Part shown: positions 30,899 through 41,952 of the stretch, piece by piece | How positions within the stretch are numbered: the stretch's first letter is position 1 | Layout of the letters: every line of letters begins with the position of its first letter | Assembly: GCA_002989075.1 (NCBI GenBank) | Contig: PSQN01000002.1 | Coordinates: 264,097-328,096, forward strand | DNA from: Arthonia radiata | Taxonomy: Eukaryota; Ascomycota; Arthoniomycetes; Arthoniales; Arthoniaceae | Direction of reading: 5' to 3' | DNA: 64,000 bases | Position numbers and translations under genes: made by a program | Notes under the pieces: generated by a model | What the model saw: the letters and a program-made list of their open reading frames with translations, nothing else | Databases searched by the model: none | Told to the model about the DNA's origin: nothing

Positions 30899-31549
30899 AT
30901 GGCGTCAAACACCACCGACACCGCCTCACCACCAATGAAAGACCCCAAAATCCTCAAAGAGATCCACAACTTCCTCAGCGCCATCTTCAACCTCGCGAAG
31001 CGCCCCTACGAGGATATCCGCACCATATCGTCCTACAACAGGAAGATCTTCAGCAACCCCTCCTACCTCTCGACCAACAGCGAGCGCAACTAGTGAGTCA
31101 GCCAGACCCCGCCCTTCAATCTTCAGCACCTCCTTCCCCGATCCGCAGTGGCTGGGAACCTCGCTCCAACAGAGAACAACAAAGCCTCTTACGTAGCGAG
31201 CAACTGACACCGAGCGCAGGGGCCACCAAGAGAACGATTGGGTCATTCGCACATGCACCCGCAACGAGCTAGACGAAATACGCCGTGGCAAGCATAGCGC
31301 CAGCCTCGTGCGCGACATGCCTGACGCGCTCATGGAGGAGACGGAGGACGTCGATGTGAGTATACCCGCGTCTTCAAATCTGAAGTAACACTGACCGAGT
31401 GTTTCCAGACTACCACTGATCCAGAACTCGCGAATGTGGTGCAGAAGCTGAAGACGCTACATGGCAAGGCGTTCGATCTGGGGGGGCACTTGGAGTTTCA
31501 GCTCGCGTGCTGGGACGGCCTTGCGGAGCACGCGATGGCGCAGCAGTAG
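30899..31549 (+). CDS. Small helical protein of unknown function
   Basis: Exon 1 from the ATG at 30899 encodes MASNTTDTASPPMKDPKILK then EIHNFLSAIFNLAKRPYEDI, ending at a GTGAGT donor at 31094. Middle coding sequence is ENDWVIRTCTRNELDEIRRG, ending DALMEETEDVD at 31355. Exon 3 is 31409-31549 (TTTDPELANVVQKLKTLHG to AEHAMAQQ), joined cleanly by a 53-nt intron. The first join is not clean: the best acceptor, before GGGCCACC, would create a stop codon, so either the splice is unusual, the frame is damaged or there is a sequence error. Total about 160 residues. Family not recognised. Confidence 0.45.
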
Positions 31550-32688
31550 ACTCTGGTCGCTGCGGATCTGCTGTAAAGGGACGAAGATGGTGGCCTCACC
31601 TGCGTTGATTTCAGTCCAGACTGATCACCACAGAAGAGTGATGGTCAAAGCAAAGGTGGCTCGCCGCAACAGATGAGGAGAAAATATATTGCAGTGTACG
31701 CTGTAGTTCAGGCTCTAGCTCATGCCCTTTTGGCCTCTTCTCATCTTCTTCCTGGCCACTCCTTCAGTTCAATCCGTCTCAAGGGCCGCCTTCACGCCCT
31801 GTCCTTCTTTGCGACCTTTTGCAAGTAGCCGTGTCGCGCGCACGTCTCCATTCAGTCGTGACTTCGATCCCCACGAGCTCACAAACCGCGTCTCCATATA
31901 CCACAGGCCCGCTATCCCTCTCCACAACGTTTCACCTCACCATAGTCACAGTCCTGTACGTGTACCTCGACTCTTCAACATGCTTGCACCTCTTCCCTTG
32001 CATTAAACCCATGTCCAAGTGCTGGTCGAGCGCTGTGTCTTTGCAGTCCATACGGAGGCGAAGACTGAGGTGCTGCACGGTTTGAGGCGTCGTAAAGGGA
32101 TGCGGTCGTGGTAGTTGAAGATGAGATGTACTAGGATTACGGTAGGGTCGCGGCTCGCAGACGGGACTAGTGTTGGACCGATGAGGGTGTTGTACTTGGG
32201 CTTCGATGGCTATGGTGGGCGTAGTGCGGATAGCTGTGGCATTCGGCCGTTGATTCGGACGGTACGAGTTTGGATCGAGCCCATTGAACCACCTGATGAT
32301 CGCTTGGGTAAACTGATAGCTGGTAGCCGCCATTTTGCCGCCGATCTGTCGACGTATTCTTGAGCTTATTCTCTTCGGGACCATCACCCCCTCAGAAGTT
32401 CACATAATGAGTTCCGCCGAATGCCCGGCTGTGTTTATCTTTTGACGTTAGAATCCCAACGATGATGATCCGCCATGGCACCCTCACAAACGGTCCTCCA
32501 CACTACCTCACCCATAGCGCGATGCGTGTCACACAGGAAGAGTCAACGCTATGCTGCTGTGAGTGCACCACGCCGCAAGTTCGCATAGTTATCACACATT
32601 GGCTTCGAAAACGAGCAATGCCATCTCACGCCAAGATCTCACGATCGAACTCACCCCGGCAACTCCTCCCATCCCAGCGACCACCCGC
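31550..32688. other. Spacer with doubtful frames
   Basis: A minus-strand frame at 31932-32387 (about 150 aa, opening MVPKRISSRIRRQIGGKMAA) could be a gene, but its composition is His/Pro/Arg-rich and nothing matches. An overlapping plus-strand frame at 31722-32006 starts with a hydrophobic stretch. Neither is called. Confidence 0.3.
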
Positions 32689-33228
32689 TCACGCACCCAA
32701 AGGCTTCTTCTCAACCCCCGGCGGCATCGTCGTGCTCGGCGGCTCCGTTGTCGTCTCCCGCGGCACAAGCGTAACGTCATAGACACTCCTTCCCCAAGGC
32801 CCGAGCGGCTTCAGTCCCGCTGCCTCCACCGCGCCCTTGAAGAGCTGTTTCAAGCGCTCATCCTCCTGCTGATCATGCTTGTTGTCCGGCACCACGTGAT
32901 AGTGCAACTCATACTTGTGCGCCACCGTTGTCGGCTTTTCTATAAACTGAATCCAGCCAAACAGGTCAACGAACTTTGTGACCCATTCGACCCAGCGCTC
33001 CGCGAGGTCTACTGAATCGCTGTGTTTGGTGAAGTGCCAGAGGTTGGGGGCGTGGTGGCAGTTGAAGTCGAATCTGATAGTTGGCGCGTTTACGGTGCGG
33101 GCTTGGAGTTCGCGGCTGATTTTGTCGACGGGCTGGCCTTTGGCGGGGAATGATGCCCCCAGTGCGGTCTCGAACTTGGAGAAGTCCCATCCCGTTTTGT
33201 TGCTGTGTATTTTGTTGAAGGGGTTCAT
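32689..33228 (-). CDS. Conserved-looking small protein of unknown function
   Basis: An intronless frame of 179 residues from the ATG at 33228. It opens MNPFNKIHSNKTGWDFSKFE and shows IRFDFNCHHAPNLWHFTKHS, ERWVEWVTKFVDLFGWIQFI and HKYELHYHVVPDNKHDQQED, with a Thr/Pro-rich tail. The His/Trp-rich core suggests a folded globular domain, but I cannot name it. The upstream side has a spaced A/T-rich leader. No signal peptide. Confidence 0.6.
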   Translation of the reverse strand: MNPFNKIHSNKTGWDFSKFETALGASFPAKGQPVDKISRELQARTVNAPTIRFDFNCHHAPNLWHFTKHSDSVDLAERWVEWVTKFVDLFGWIQFIEKPTTVAHKYELHYHVVPDNKHDQQEDERLKQLFKGAVEAAGLKPLGPWGRSVYDVTLVPRETTTEPPSTTMPPGVEKKPLGA

Positions 33229-35411
33229 AGTGTTGTGGCGTTATTGATGTGTTAGGACAATGGCGGTGGTCGTAGTGGAAAGTTGCTCCGAGTGATGTAA
33301 AGCGCAGCGTACTGGAATAGAATTATGTATATATCAGCCATCAGCAAAGTTGAGAAGACAAGTGTCTGTTCACGAGAATCGAGCTTTCGAAAAGCCAAAG
33401 CGAAAAGCTTCCATTATGATGTGATCAAAAAGGACGAGCGTGCGGCTGCAAGCATATCTCTGGGTCATTATACGACACGGCTCACAGGAATAGGCCCACA
33501 TGATGTCCGATATGGGTCATTTTGCGATGTTGAGAATATTCAATAGATTGAAAATCCATACTAGGCGTTTTTCTGTCGCACTCGTAGTAATGGTCAACGG
33601 CGATGACATGGAAGTTTTGGAGATAGTCAGGCAGTATTTTCTGCAAGCTTATGTCCTTCTCCGGCATAGGGTGATACAAGTACCAGATAGCTTTTGCCAC
33701 TTGATGAAGTGCACCTCCCATGATCTTCTTTCCTCTTACTTCAGAGACTCCTCTGATGATCTTTGCTCTTAACGATGCGAAAGCCTACTCCAATGGTCTC
33801 CTTCGGGAGCTGAGAAGACGGTATTGAGGTGAGGAAAGCACATCCAATTGTGGCGGCGGTGCTGTCCTCGAAGTTTCCACTGCTGTCGACTCAATGATGC
33901 TTCTGGGATCGGATTAGCAGGTCACGTAACCTCTTATTTGATCATCTTCGTAGACTACGCCTGAGAAGGCTCGACCGATGTGCTATAGGCAACGTGGCAC
34001 ACCATGCCTTACAACTCACTCCTCAAAGCCTCACGCTTTCGACAGCAGCCTAACCGCACGAGAAGGGCATCAAGACTTCACAGCCTCACATCACGTGTGT
34101 CACATCCTCTCCAGCCTCACGCCTCACTAACTTCAGCACTCAAACGCCCTTCAGACTCACTCACTAACAGTATCACACCGAGGCTAGGAAAACGCGCCAA
34201 GACCCCTATACACGGCTGAAGATCCCATTTAGACAAGTCCCTGATCGTCGCCCATCACCCGTCTTACGCCGCGCGGCTCAAACGCATTGAAAACCCTGCA
34301 TGCTGCGAACACGTGGAAGGCTGAGCGATCCCATTGACGCTTCACGCGCGGCGTGCGGAGAGCGCCGTGGGCACTAAAGGACTCTGGGTGAGACTTGAAG
34401 GAAGACGATCAGCAGTTTCACATCCGTTGGGCTCCAATCATGCTACAGTCCACTGACTCGGCGCAAGAGGCTGAGAGCAGGAGGGTGGGAGCGCCGCGCC
34501 TGACTCCCGCAAAACCTTCTTTGACCATCCACATGGAGGTGTCAAAGTGGATTGAGACAACAGGAAGGGCAATGAGTGGGAACAAAATCAAAGATAGAAC
34601 CCACGTGCCCCGACATCTCCCAAATCCCCGGCCTCACGAGTCACCAGGAGCAGCGCGCCCCACAGACTCCACCGATTCCCATCCACGGAAAGTCTCCGCA
34701 ACAGGATCGACGTCAGTCGCGTTTCACTGCCGCTTGCGTGCATAACGCGCTATTATTATGACTTTCCGCCCCTGAGCGCACGGGAAGGGGACTGCACGGG
34801 AAGGGTTTCCACTGAGCAGCCCCAGCCGTGCGGGACGTGGGAGCGTGCAGGAACGCGATTGGGATTCTGCGTGTTTCGCTATGACGTGGCCCTGGGTTGG
34901 GTAGGTTTCCGCAGCCAAGGTGGGAGAGTCTGAAGGTGGGAGGCACGTGGAGGGAGGATGTGAGAAAGCAATAATCTGGGTGGTGGAGAGAACAGATGGT
35001 ACAGTAGGATGATGGATGATGGATGGGAAGGAGCGAGGGGGAAAAGGGGTGGCGGGATACGGATTGCGTATCTAGGCCGCGGTTTTGGAAATCACATGAC
35101 CTGCAGTAATTTCGCTTCTTTGGAATAACGACGAAGCGAGGATAGACGAGTATGTTTGGACGCGCATGATCGGAGCAGAATCAATGCACAACAAGAATGC
35201 AGGAGGAAAATATGCAGAGATTCATGCTTCGTCGAATGTCCTTTTTCCATTCTTCTGTCTGGTCCGCCGGGGTATATCCACCATTCATCCATCCACCCGT
35301 CCTGTCCGGTCGAGCTCTAAGCTCAATATCCAACTGAGTTGAGCGTGTTGTCGTCGCCAATAGTAATACCAATACTAGATTCGTCATAGAGTGCTGCTGT
35401 CGCTCATAAGT
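33229..35411. other. Gene-poor spacer of about 2.2 kb
   Basis: No gene is supported. A short plus frame at 34004-34219 is Ser/Arg/His-rich and probably chance. The part next to 35411 must hold the 3' end of the SWIRM gene. A short GGATGAT-type simple repeat lies near 35010-35025. Confidence 0.4.
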
Positions 35412-36758
35412 CTAGATCTTATCCCCATACAACTCCTCTCTGAACCATCCCACGCGCAAAAAGAACATGAAGATTTGACTCGTCTTGCCCACATCCACGT
35501 TTGAACATTGCTGGGCAGCTGTCTTGTTCCAATTGAAGCTCTTCGTCTTCAGGTGCTCGAGATACCGCTGGAAGATTTGCCGCTTGACGCAAAGGAAGTA
35601 CGCGCAGTCGATGTTGAGCTTCTGCGCGACGTTGCGCTCGGTCTCGTGCAGCTCGCCGGCAAGAGGGTCAGAAGAAAGATTCCGCGGGTTCGCGACGTTA
35701 TGCTCGGGGCACATCTCTGCGGCTGCCACGGGGTCTTGCATCGTTTCCCAGGCGGGAGCGATGTTAGCGGGATAGTCGCGATAGTCGGTTGACTTCTTCT
35801 CCTTGGTCGAGCGGTTGCGGTTGTGCTTCGTTTCCTTCGCGGAGCTGACCGTGCTGCTTCGGCGGCGGCTAGGACCTACACTGCGACGTTTCTTGCGAGG
35901 TGAGGACTCTGTGTCCTCCTCGTCGAAAGAGACAGTGCTGCTGAGACGCGCGCGCTTCATTGGTGTCTCGCTGGCCATGCGGTGCGTGCGCTTCACCGGT
36001 GGTGATGAAAGCGAGGAGTGCTGCGACACGGGAGAAGCGGTAAACATGGGTCGAGGGGCCAGGACGCGGCCATGTTGGCGCCGTGCGGTCAGATCGGACA
36101 TGACTTGGCGGGGACTCATGCGTGGAGAAGATCGCTGCTGGAAGTCTTCGGGCGCACGGCGATGAACCTGCTCGGTGAAAGATGCCACGGTATGGTAGTC
36201 CTCGATCGATGGACCGCGGAAGGTTGGATGCCGTGCACGGAAGTTGTTGGAGTGCTGTGCGATAGCATATTCGAAGTCCGAGGCAATAGCGGACAGCGTC
36301 TTATTGAGAAGCGCTGTTCGCTCGACTGGCGATGTGTGCCTTGATGATGGAGTTTGACTTCTTCGGTCATAAGCATCGCCGTACATTGATGAGAAAAGCG
36401 GACGTGGAGACTGCTCGACGGGACCATACATAGGCACAGCGGCGTGATCGTAGGGACCGTGCTCATCTTCAGAGTAGCCTGAAAATGAGTGTCGTTTTTC
36501 CATCTCCCCACTCGTAGGCGGCGTCGGTAGAGCGCTGGTCGGCATCAGATCTGAAATAGGCGGCAACTTGAAGTCCAGGCGATTCGGTCGTAGCATGTCT
36601 GATTTTCGCAAGACATCTCGCGCCCTCGTGGCGGCGTCGGCAGACATCATTTTATTGTCGTACAATGAGATTGTCGGAATGTGAGTCAATGGGCTGTCAG
36701 GCAGCAATGGTGGTGATGAAGTTGGTTGGAAATAACGATTACTTGCGAATTTGTCCAA
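35412..36758 (-). CDS. SWIRM-domain chromatin protein (FUN19/Laf-like)
   Basis: A frame of up to 448 residues; the first ATG inside is at 36651, but family-like sequence (SPPLLPDSPLTHIPTISLYD) lies upstream of it, so an additional 5' exon is likely and the start is open. The N-terminal 330 residues are disordered, Ser/Pro-rich, with basic clusters (PRKKRRSVGPSRRR) that could act as nuclear signals. The C-terminal ~85 residues form a SWIRM domain: LAGELHETERNVAQKLNIDC, YFLCVKRQIFQRYLEHL, then AAQQCSNVDVGKTSQIFMFF and VGWF. SWIRM domains bind DNA or histones in chromatin complexes; yeast Fun19 and fission yeast Laf1/Laf2 share this layout. Location nuclear by inference. Confidence 0.8.
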   Translation of the reverse strand: MDKFASNRYFQPTSSPPLLPDSPLTHIPTISLYDNKMMSADAATRARDVLRKSDMLRPNRLDFKLPPISDLMPTSALPTPPTSGEMEKRHSFSGYSEDEHGPYDHAAVPMYGPVEQSPRPLFSSMYGDAYDRRSQTPSSRHTSPVERTALLNKTLSAIASDFEYAIAQHSNNFRARHPTFRGPSIEDYHTVASFTEQVHRRAPEDFQQRSSPRMSPRQVMSDLTARRQHGRVLAPRPMFTASPVSQHSSLSSPPVKRTHRMASETPMKRARLSSTVSFDEEDTESSPRKKRRSVGPSRRRSSTVSSAKETKHNRNRSTKEKKSTDYRDYPANIAPAWETMQDPVAAAEMCPEHNVANPRNLSSDPLAGELHETERNVAQKLNIDCAYFLCVKRQIFQRYLEHLKTKSFNWNKTAAQQCSNVDVGKTSQIFMFFLRVGWFREELYGDKI

Positions 36759-39700
36759 AGTGGGTTGTAAACGCAGCGCAAACCGGTATTGTTGTATGTG
36801 CTGTCAGGCGATGCTAACGTTGTTGCCTTGGACTTGAGAATTGGTGGCACCGTTATGCTTGGGCACGAGTGTGTAATAGGTTGTGGCGCAAGTCGGAGCC
36901 AAGAAGCAAAAGCCGGTAAGTGCGGACTAGACAAGACTCCGAAAGGGCGAAGTAGAGTGGTCAATTGGTCCGACTGGATGTACAGTGAGTCAAACGTCGC
37001 CGAGCTGTCGAAGGTCGTGGAAATGACTGTTGATTTGTAATGATTAAAACCTCCAATGGGTGAGGTGATGGTTTTCTTTGTAGTTGCTGCTTCCGGTGAG
37101 GCGTGGGGATCGTTGTACTGTACTGCGGCGCCAGTATTTTCCTTTTGAGGATAGTAGCTATTCTTGCGACCAGTATATGCAACTCGCGTTTCGAGTCCAC
37201 TAATGAGGCTTGGTGTGACTGTGGTATGCACGCGTCTTGCTCAATGGCCTTGAGTGAAGGGATGCTTCCTTGCAGACCGAGAGCTGGCAGGTAGCAGGAA
37301 TAATGGTGGTACCTTTTTCGCCTCACCAATGGCAAGCTTGGATGCTAGTGTGGCTGAAGGTAAATGGAGATGTACCTCCAATGACCAATACTACTATTAG
37401 CCTGGCTTGATAGTTGCTGCAAGGACGGGAAGGCGATGGAGAAGAGGAGGGTGAAGAGAAAGAAAGAGATATGCGACGGGGCGATGGAGTGGGTTATTAT
37501 TATTATTGACTCTTTTCTTTAAGCCGTCCGGGGTATGAGGCACAGTCCAGCGCGCTTGAAAAAGATTCAGGCTTGCTCGAGAGATCCGACACAAACCAGT
37601 CAGCACTCAGCCGTGCGAGGACCGCCTTTGAGGCCACGTTCAATGTACCGAAACAGCAAACACGCGGACGGAAGCAGGCGGGAAGCATCTGACTGCCTGA
37701 TTCCTGGGAGTGAGCAGGTGGACGGGCTGGGGGCTAGAAACAAGCGTGGGAAGCGAGGGATGGGGAAACAGCCGTGTGCCTCGTGGTCGGCCGCGTCGGG
37801 TGACGGAACCTTGGTGTGCTTGCTTGCTTGCTCGCTCGCTCGCTCGCTCGAGCCATTGGACTGGGAGAAGTATGCGACGCATGTGGGTGCGATAACGCCA
37901 ATCCACGAATCCGCCGTGGCTGCAAACGTCAGGCAATCCAGGAACCACTCCACGCTTCCAATGGCAGCCCCCGGATCTTCCTGCAGCCGCGCATTGGCGA
38001 GAGCGATGACAGTAGCTGTGAATAGTGGAGGTGCTAGCAAATAATGCGGAGCGGCGGAAAAGAAGGACCGGTCAGCAGTCCACTGGCGATGACAAAATAC
38101 GCCGAAACTCAACGGTCAGGCGATTACTCCTACACAAGCGCTCTCGCTGTGTCCATGTGCATCGTTCGCTAGTGGGATGATGCGAGGATCCAGATGTGTG
38201 GAATGCAAGGAGACAAGCAAGCAAGCAACAAACAGGCGGGCTGATCACACGAGTGGTGAAGCTCTAGCGGCGCAAGCGATGGAAGGTGAGAGGAAGGGAG
38301 AAATGTTACAGAGCGAAACCCACGGGCGCCGCCTTGAATCGTCTGTCCATCCTTCTACGGCGCTTCTCGGTGCCCCCAGCAATCCCGCAGTGCCCGCTCC
38401 GATTGGGCGCCGAGTGGGGTCCAGAGAAAGGGCGCTGTTTAGGGTTTGGCGGATCAGCAGTCAGGGCCTTGTCTTGCCTGTTCGGGCGTCTGTTCCTCCA
38501 TCATCAAGATTCAAGTGTGCCCCATTGACCGCCGCATGCAACTCAGCTTTCCTCCCTCTCAGCACCAGGCGTCGGCCTCTGATTGCTCACCGCGCACGAG
38601 AGGCATTACGCGCCTTTAGTGTCAAGTTTGCGAGGCACCAACCTTCCTTGCCCGCATTGCTGACAGCGCAGTCCCGCCGCCACGGGAAGGGCATTCAATG
38701 GCACAACCGCAGAGCAAAGATACAACTCGACGGGGCTTGCGTGATACCCTTGGAAGCCTGATTTCGCGACGGGGCGCACACCACCATTGTTTCCATGACG
38801 CAGCAGCTCGCGAGCCATTCGAGCGCTCATCGTGGGGGCTGTTGCAGGAGTTTGCGCACAACAGGCACGGCACCATGCCGCGTCCCTCTCACCAGTGGCG
38901 ATCGCCATTTGCGCAAACATTCGGTCCCGCTGCTCGATAGCGAAGGATGCGGATCATGCAAACTCTCGCGGCCATTGACAAATTGAAAATCCGCAAGGAT
39001 TTGTCGAAGCCACGTAGGTTCACTTTTCTCAATGGTAGCTATGCACCTCAGGTACCGGAGTACCTTACCCCAGCTACAGCAGCTGCATGCAATCCCTCAC
39101 CGACTCGGTGGACCCGGCCATTGATTATACACGGAAACCTTCTAGATGGAGGTAATACCTCCACTTCGCATAGCTCGATTTCTCATCACTGCGCACCTAT
39201 TCCGCTGTCCGCCGCGAACAGTGTGGTCCACCACCACTCTTGACTCGTCGTCATCCTGCCGACGGAATTCAAACCAACAACGAAGCGTACAAAAATACAC
39301 ATCCGAGCCAGTCACGGTGATAAGACACACGTGCCGTGGATCTGAGACGACACAAAGGCACAGTCCTCACCACTCGCGTGGGGGAGGATCTGGGACAGTG
39401 GGGAGGGCTCAAAAGCGTCTCCGCCCCATTGATTCACTACTGATCAGAGATCCGCCGGTCCAGAGCCCTTGCGCTTCCCGCTCACTCCGGCTCGCAAGCA
39501 CGTGTTGGTGAGTTGTCAGAGTGGCTGATGATGACGCCGGGGCACTGCGCACGATCATGCCACATCCAGAAGCAGGCCGTCCAGGATTTGCAACGCTTGC
39601 TGATTGCGTCAAAGGACATCACAACGTGTCCTTTCCAGCCCCATGATCCCTCAAACCCCAGTGCCGCCCACGCTGCGCACGATTGGGGATCTGCAGACAC

Positions 39701-40173
39701 CTGTGGTGTTGGTGTCACGCCTGTTGTTTCAAAGTCGTACGAATGGGGTTGGTATTGATGCTTCTGATACTGAGGCGGATGGCAAAATGTTGTATCGAGA
39801 CCGATTACTAAGTCCTTCAATCCTGCGTTGTTAGATCTGCAGATAGCCGTCAATAGGCCGAGGACGCGAGCACCGGATTGCTACTGCCTGAGCATTGAAT
39901 GCGCCACCATAGTGCGCTTGCATGGATCATGTATACTGCCAATGGGGTCGTCCGTACCACGCAAAGCTACAGCTCCTTGTAGGTGCGTCCAAGCTTCTGT
40001 GTGCATTAGCGCAATAGCTCAGTGCCTCTAGCATATAATGCTGCTTGGCCCAAGACTGCGTGACCGCCACATCGTGACAAGTGAGGTGCAATGAAGCCAC
40101 AAAGTTAGGCGATAAGCTGAGAATGCTTGTCGATCATGCATATACCATGCTCGCCTCAGGTCAGGCAGCCTGC
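36759..40173. other. Gene-poor spacer of about 3.4 kb with simple repeats
   Basis: The side next to 36759 probably holds the 5' exon and promoter of the SWIRM gene. I could not support any other gene. Frames at 37600-38112 (minus) and 38177-38761 (plus) are long but low in coding character and driven by repeats. A TTA/TAT microsatellite lies near 37494-37506. Confidence 0.4.
37814..37853. repeat. Tetranucleotide microsatellite (TTGC)n-(TCGC)n
   Basis: A run of GCTTGCTTGCTTGC passes into CTCGCTCGCTCGCTCG, about ten 4-bp units. On the minus strand it encodes an artefactual Ser-Glu-Arg-Ala pattern. No function evident. Confidence 0.85.
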
Positions 40174-41381
40174 TCACGTGTCGCCATCCTGGAAGACGCC
40201 CTCTCGTGCCCCATTGACTGCCAAATGGTCCGCTGCAACATTACCTTCGTCATTGGCGTGGCCTTTGACCCATTGGAATTTCGTGTCCGCTCGCATTCGC
40301 TTCCTCTCATCAATGCGCTGCAGGATAGGCTCGATCAAGTCCCTGTTCTCGACCGGCTTCTTGTCCCGGGTCGTCCAGTCGTTCTTTCGCCAATTGATGA
40401 ACCACTCGGTCAGACAAGAGATTGAGTACTTGCTATCAGTGTAGATGATCACATCGCGATCTCGAGGCACAATCTCAATGGCTCGCTTGCAAGCCGTCAA
40501 TTCGGCTCGTTGGTTGGTTTGTCTCGACCCCTGCAACGGCTCTGACACATTTCTAAAAGCAACCATGACAGTCAGCCTGGCGTTCGTTTCGCATCGTTAT
40601 CCAGTGGCGGATAGGTAAGGCATACCTGGGGTCTGTGGGGCCGAAGTAGACTCCAACGCCCGCTTGTGCCCCCTTCGCCCCATTGTTCAGCGCACTGCCG
40701 TCGGTGTAGACGCAGATCGGGGCGTCTTTTGATAAGCCGGTCGCCTGCATCTTGACTGCCTTCAACTCCCCTTCGTCTTTATATGCCACCAAACCTGTAT
40801 CGTTGTTCAGCTTGATGCGGCGATCGAAGCCATCCTCTGCGCCGTTGGGCAAGGGCCCCATGCCTGGTTCAACAGATTCATCGATCTCATCTCCGTCTGG
40901 GGCGTTCATGCTATTCTTCACCTTCTTGCTCTTAGACGTTGATTTGGTGCTGGCGTCGCCCGCGGTTATGACTGCTCCGCCATTGACGTATGCTTCTGCT
41001 TCTCTTCTTGTTGGGAACGACTTGTACTGAGGGCCCTTGACGCCTGTCACTTGGGCCTGCGCTGAAGGCCAATCAGTGTAGACACCCTTGACTTTGCCCA
41101 TGCGCACGCCATAGAATTTGGTAGGCCCCGATGAGGCAACATGCATGCCGTGTTTGACGAACTGATCCGCCTCATTGTGAGTCTTGAAGGATTTGACTTC
41201 ACTATTGTCAGTGAACATCGGTCTGCCAAAGCGCGGACGTCTCACAAATTGCTCCCTTCACTCCTTTGACCTGCTCTAGACATTCTGAATATGATGGATA
41301 CACCCCCGGGTTTTTGCCAATGTGGACTGCGTAGAATTTTGGTTCGTCTGTACGCTTGCGTTTGGAGCCCGTCTCTGCCAT
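40174..41381 (-). CDS. RNH1: Ribonuclease H1
   Basis: Three exons, 41381-41246, 41196-40626 and 40552-40174, give 361 residues. RNase H1 cuts the RNA strand of RNA-DNA hybrids. Two N-terminal hybrid-binding domains are visible: KFYAVHIGKNPGVYPSY with GAIFKSFKTHNEADQFV (the join across the 49-nt first intron rebuilds this motif), and KFYGVRMGKVKGVYTDW with QYKSFPTRREAEAYV. A linker of about 75 residues leads to the catalytic domain with YTDGSALNNG (Asp), NQRAELTACKRAI (Glu), YTDSKYSISCL (Asp) and GNVAADHLA (Asp). The second intron joins DPR to NVSEPL. Two hybrid-binding domains match yeast Rnh1. It is divergent from RXT2. Confidence 0.93.
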
Positions 41382-41952
41382 CTTGGAAAGCTTGTGTAGC
41401 AGAGACGGCGGGACGATTGGGGTCTTGAGGATGAGACGAGCGAGACTGAAAGGGCGCCTGCCAAAGGCGCTGACAATGTGGTATGTCCGAGGCAGTCTCA
41501 GTGTTCGTTGATTGACAGTCGATCAATTGGTAAACACGAAAGGCACGCCCACATGTAGAGAGGGGCTTGGAGGTGGGGTGCTTGGGGCTCGTGTATCAGG
41601 ACTGCGGTATCAGGTATCCTCTATGACGATGTGTCCGTTAATGCAGACAACTTGAGACGCTTGCTGTAATTCACAGCTTCAGTTCAAATGTCAATGGCAG
41701 GAGTGAGATGTCTGCGAAAGTGGAAACGCGTGCTTGCGCGCATTCAGGCACCGGAGATAACAACAGATCATAGGTCCGCCAATGACGCCGATCCGCATGT
41801 GCGTCTCTGCCCAGCCAGCTCTCCCTCTGTGCGCTCTAGAATCGCTGTTCACGGCGGTGCAAGTGATACGTCGGGCATTTAAGACCACACGACAACCTAG
41901 CTGTCCCTGCGAGCCTCCTGTCGCCTTCAAACCCCACCATACAACACCAGCC
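41382..41952. promoter_or_regulatory. Divergent promoter region, RNase H1 and RXT2
   Basis: 571 bp between two start codons, with no gene inside. The RXT2 leader next to 41953 is C-rich (CAAACCCCACCATAC). Confidence 0.4.

Noticed and set aside
31932-32387. About 150-aa minus-strand frame
   Set aside because: His/Pro/Arg-rich and overlapped by an equally long plus frame; nothing recognisable.
37600-38112. 170-aa minus-strand frame
   Set aside because: Its middle is the tetranucleotide microsatellite read as Ser-Glu-Arg-Ala; the rest has no coding signature.
38177-38761. 194-aa plus-strand frame
   Set aside because: No homology-like sequence, odd composition, no leader or splice context; probably chance in GC-rich DNA.
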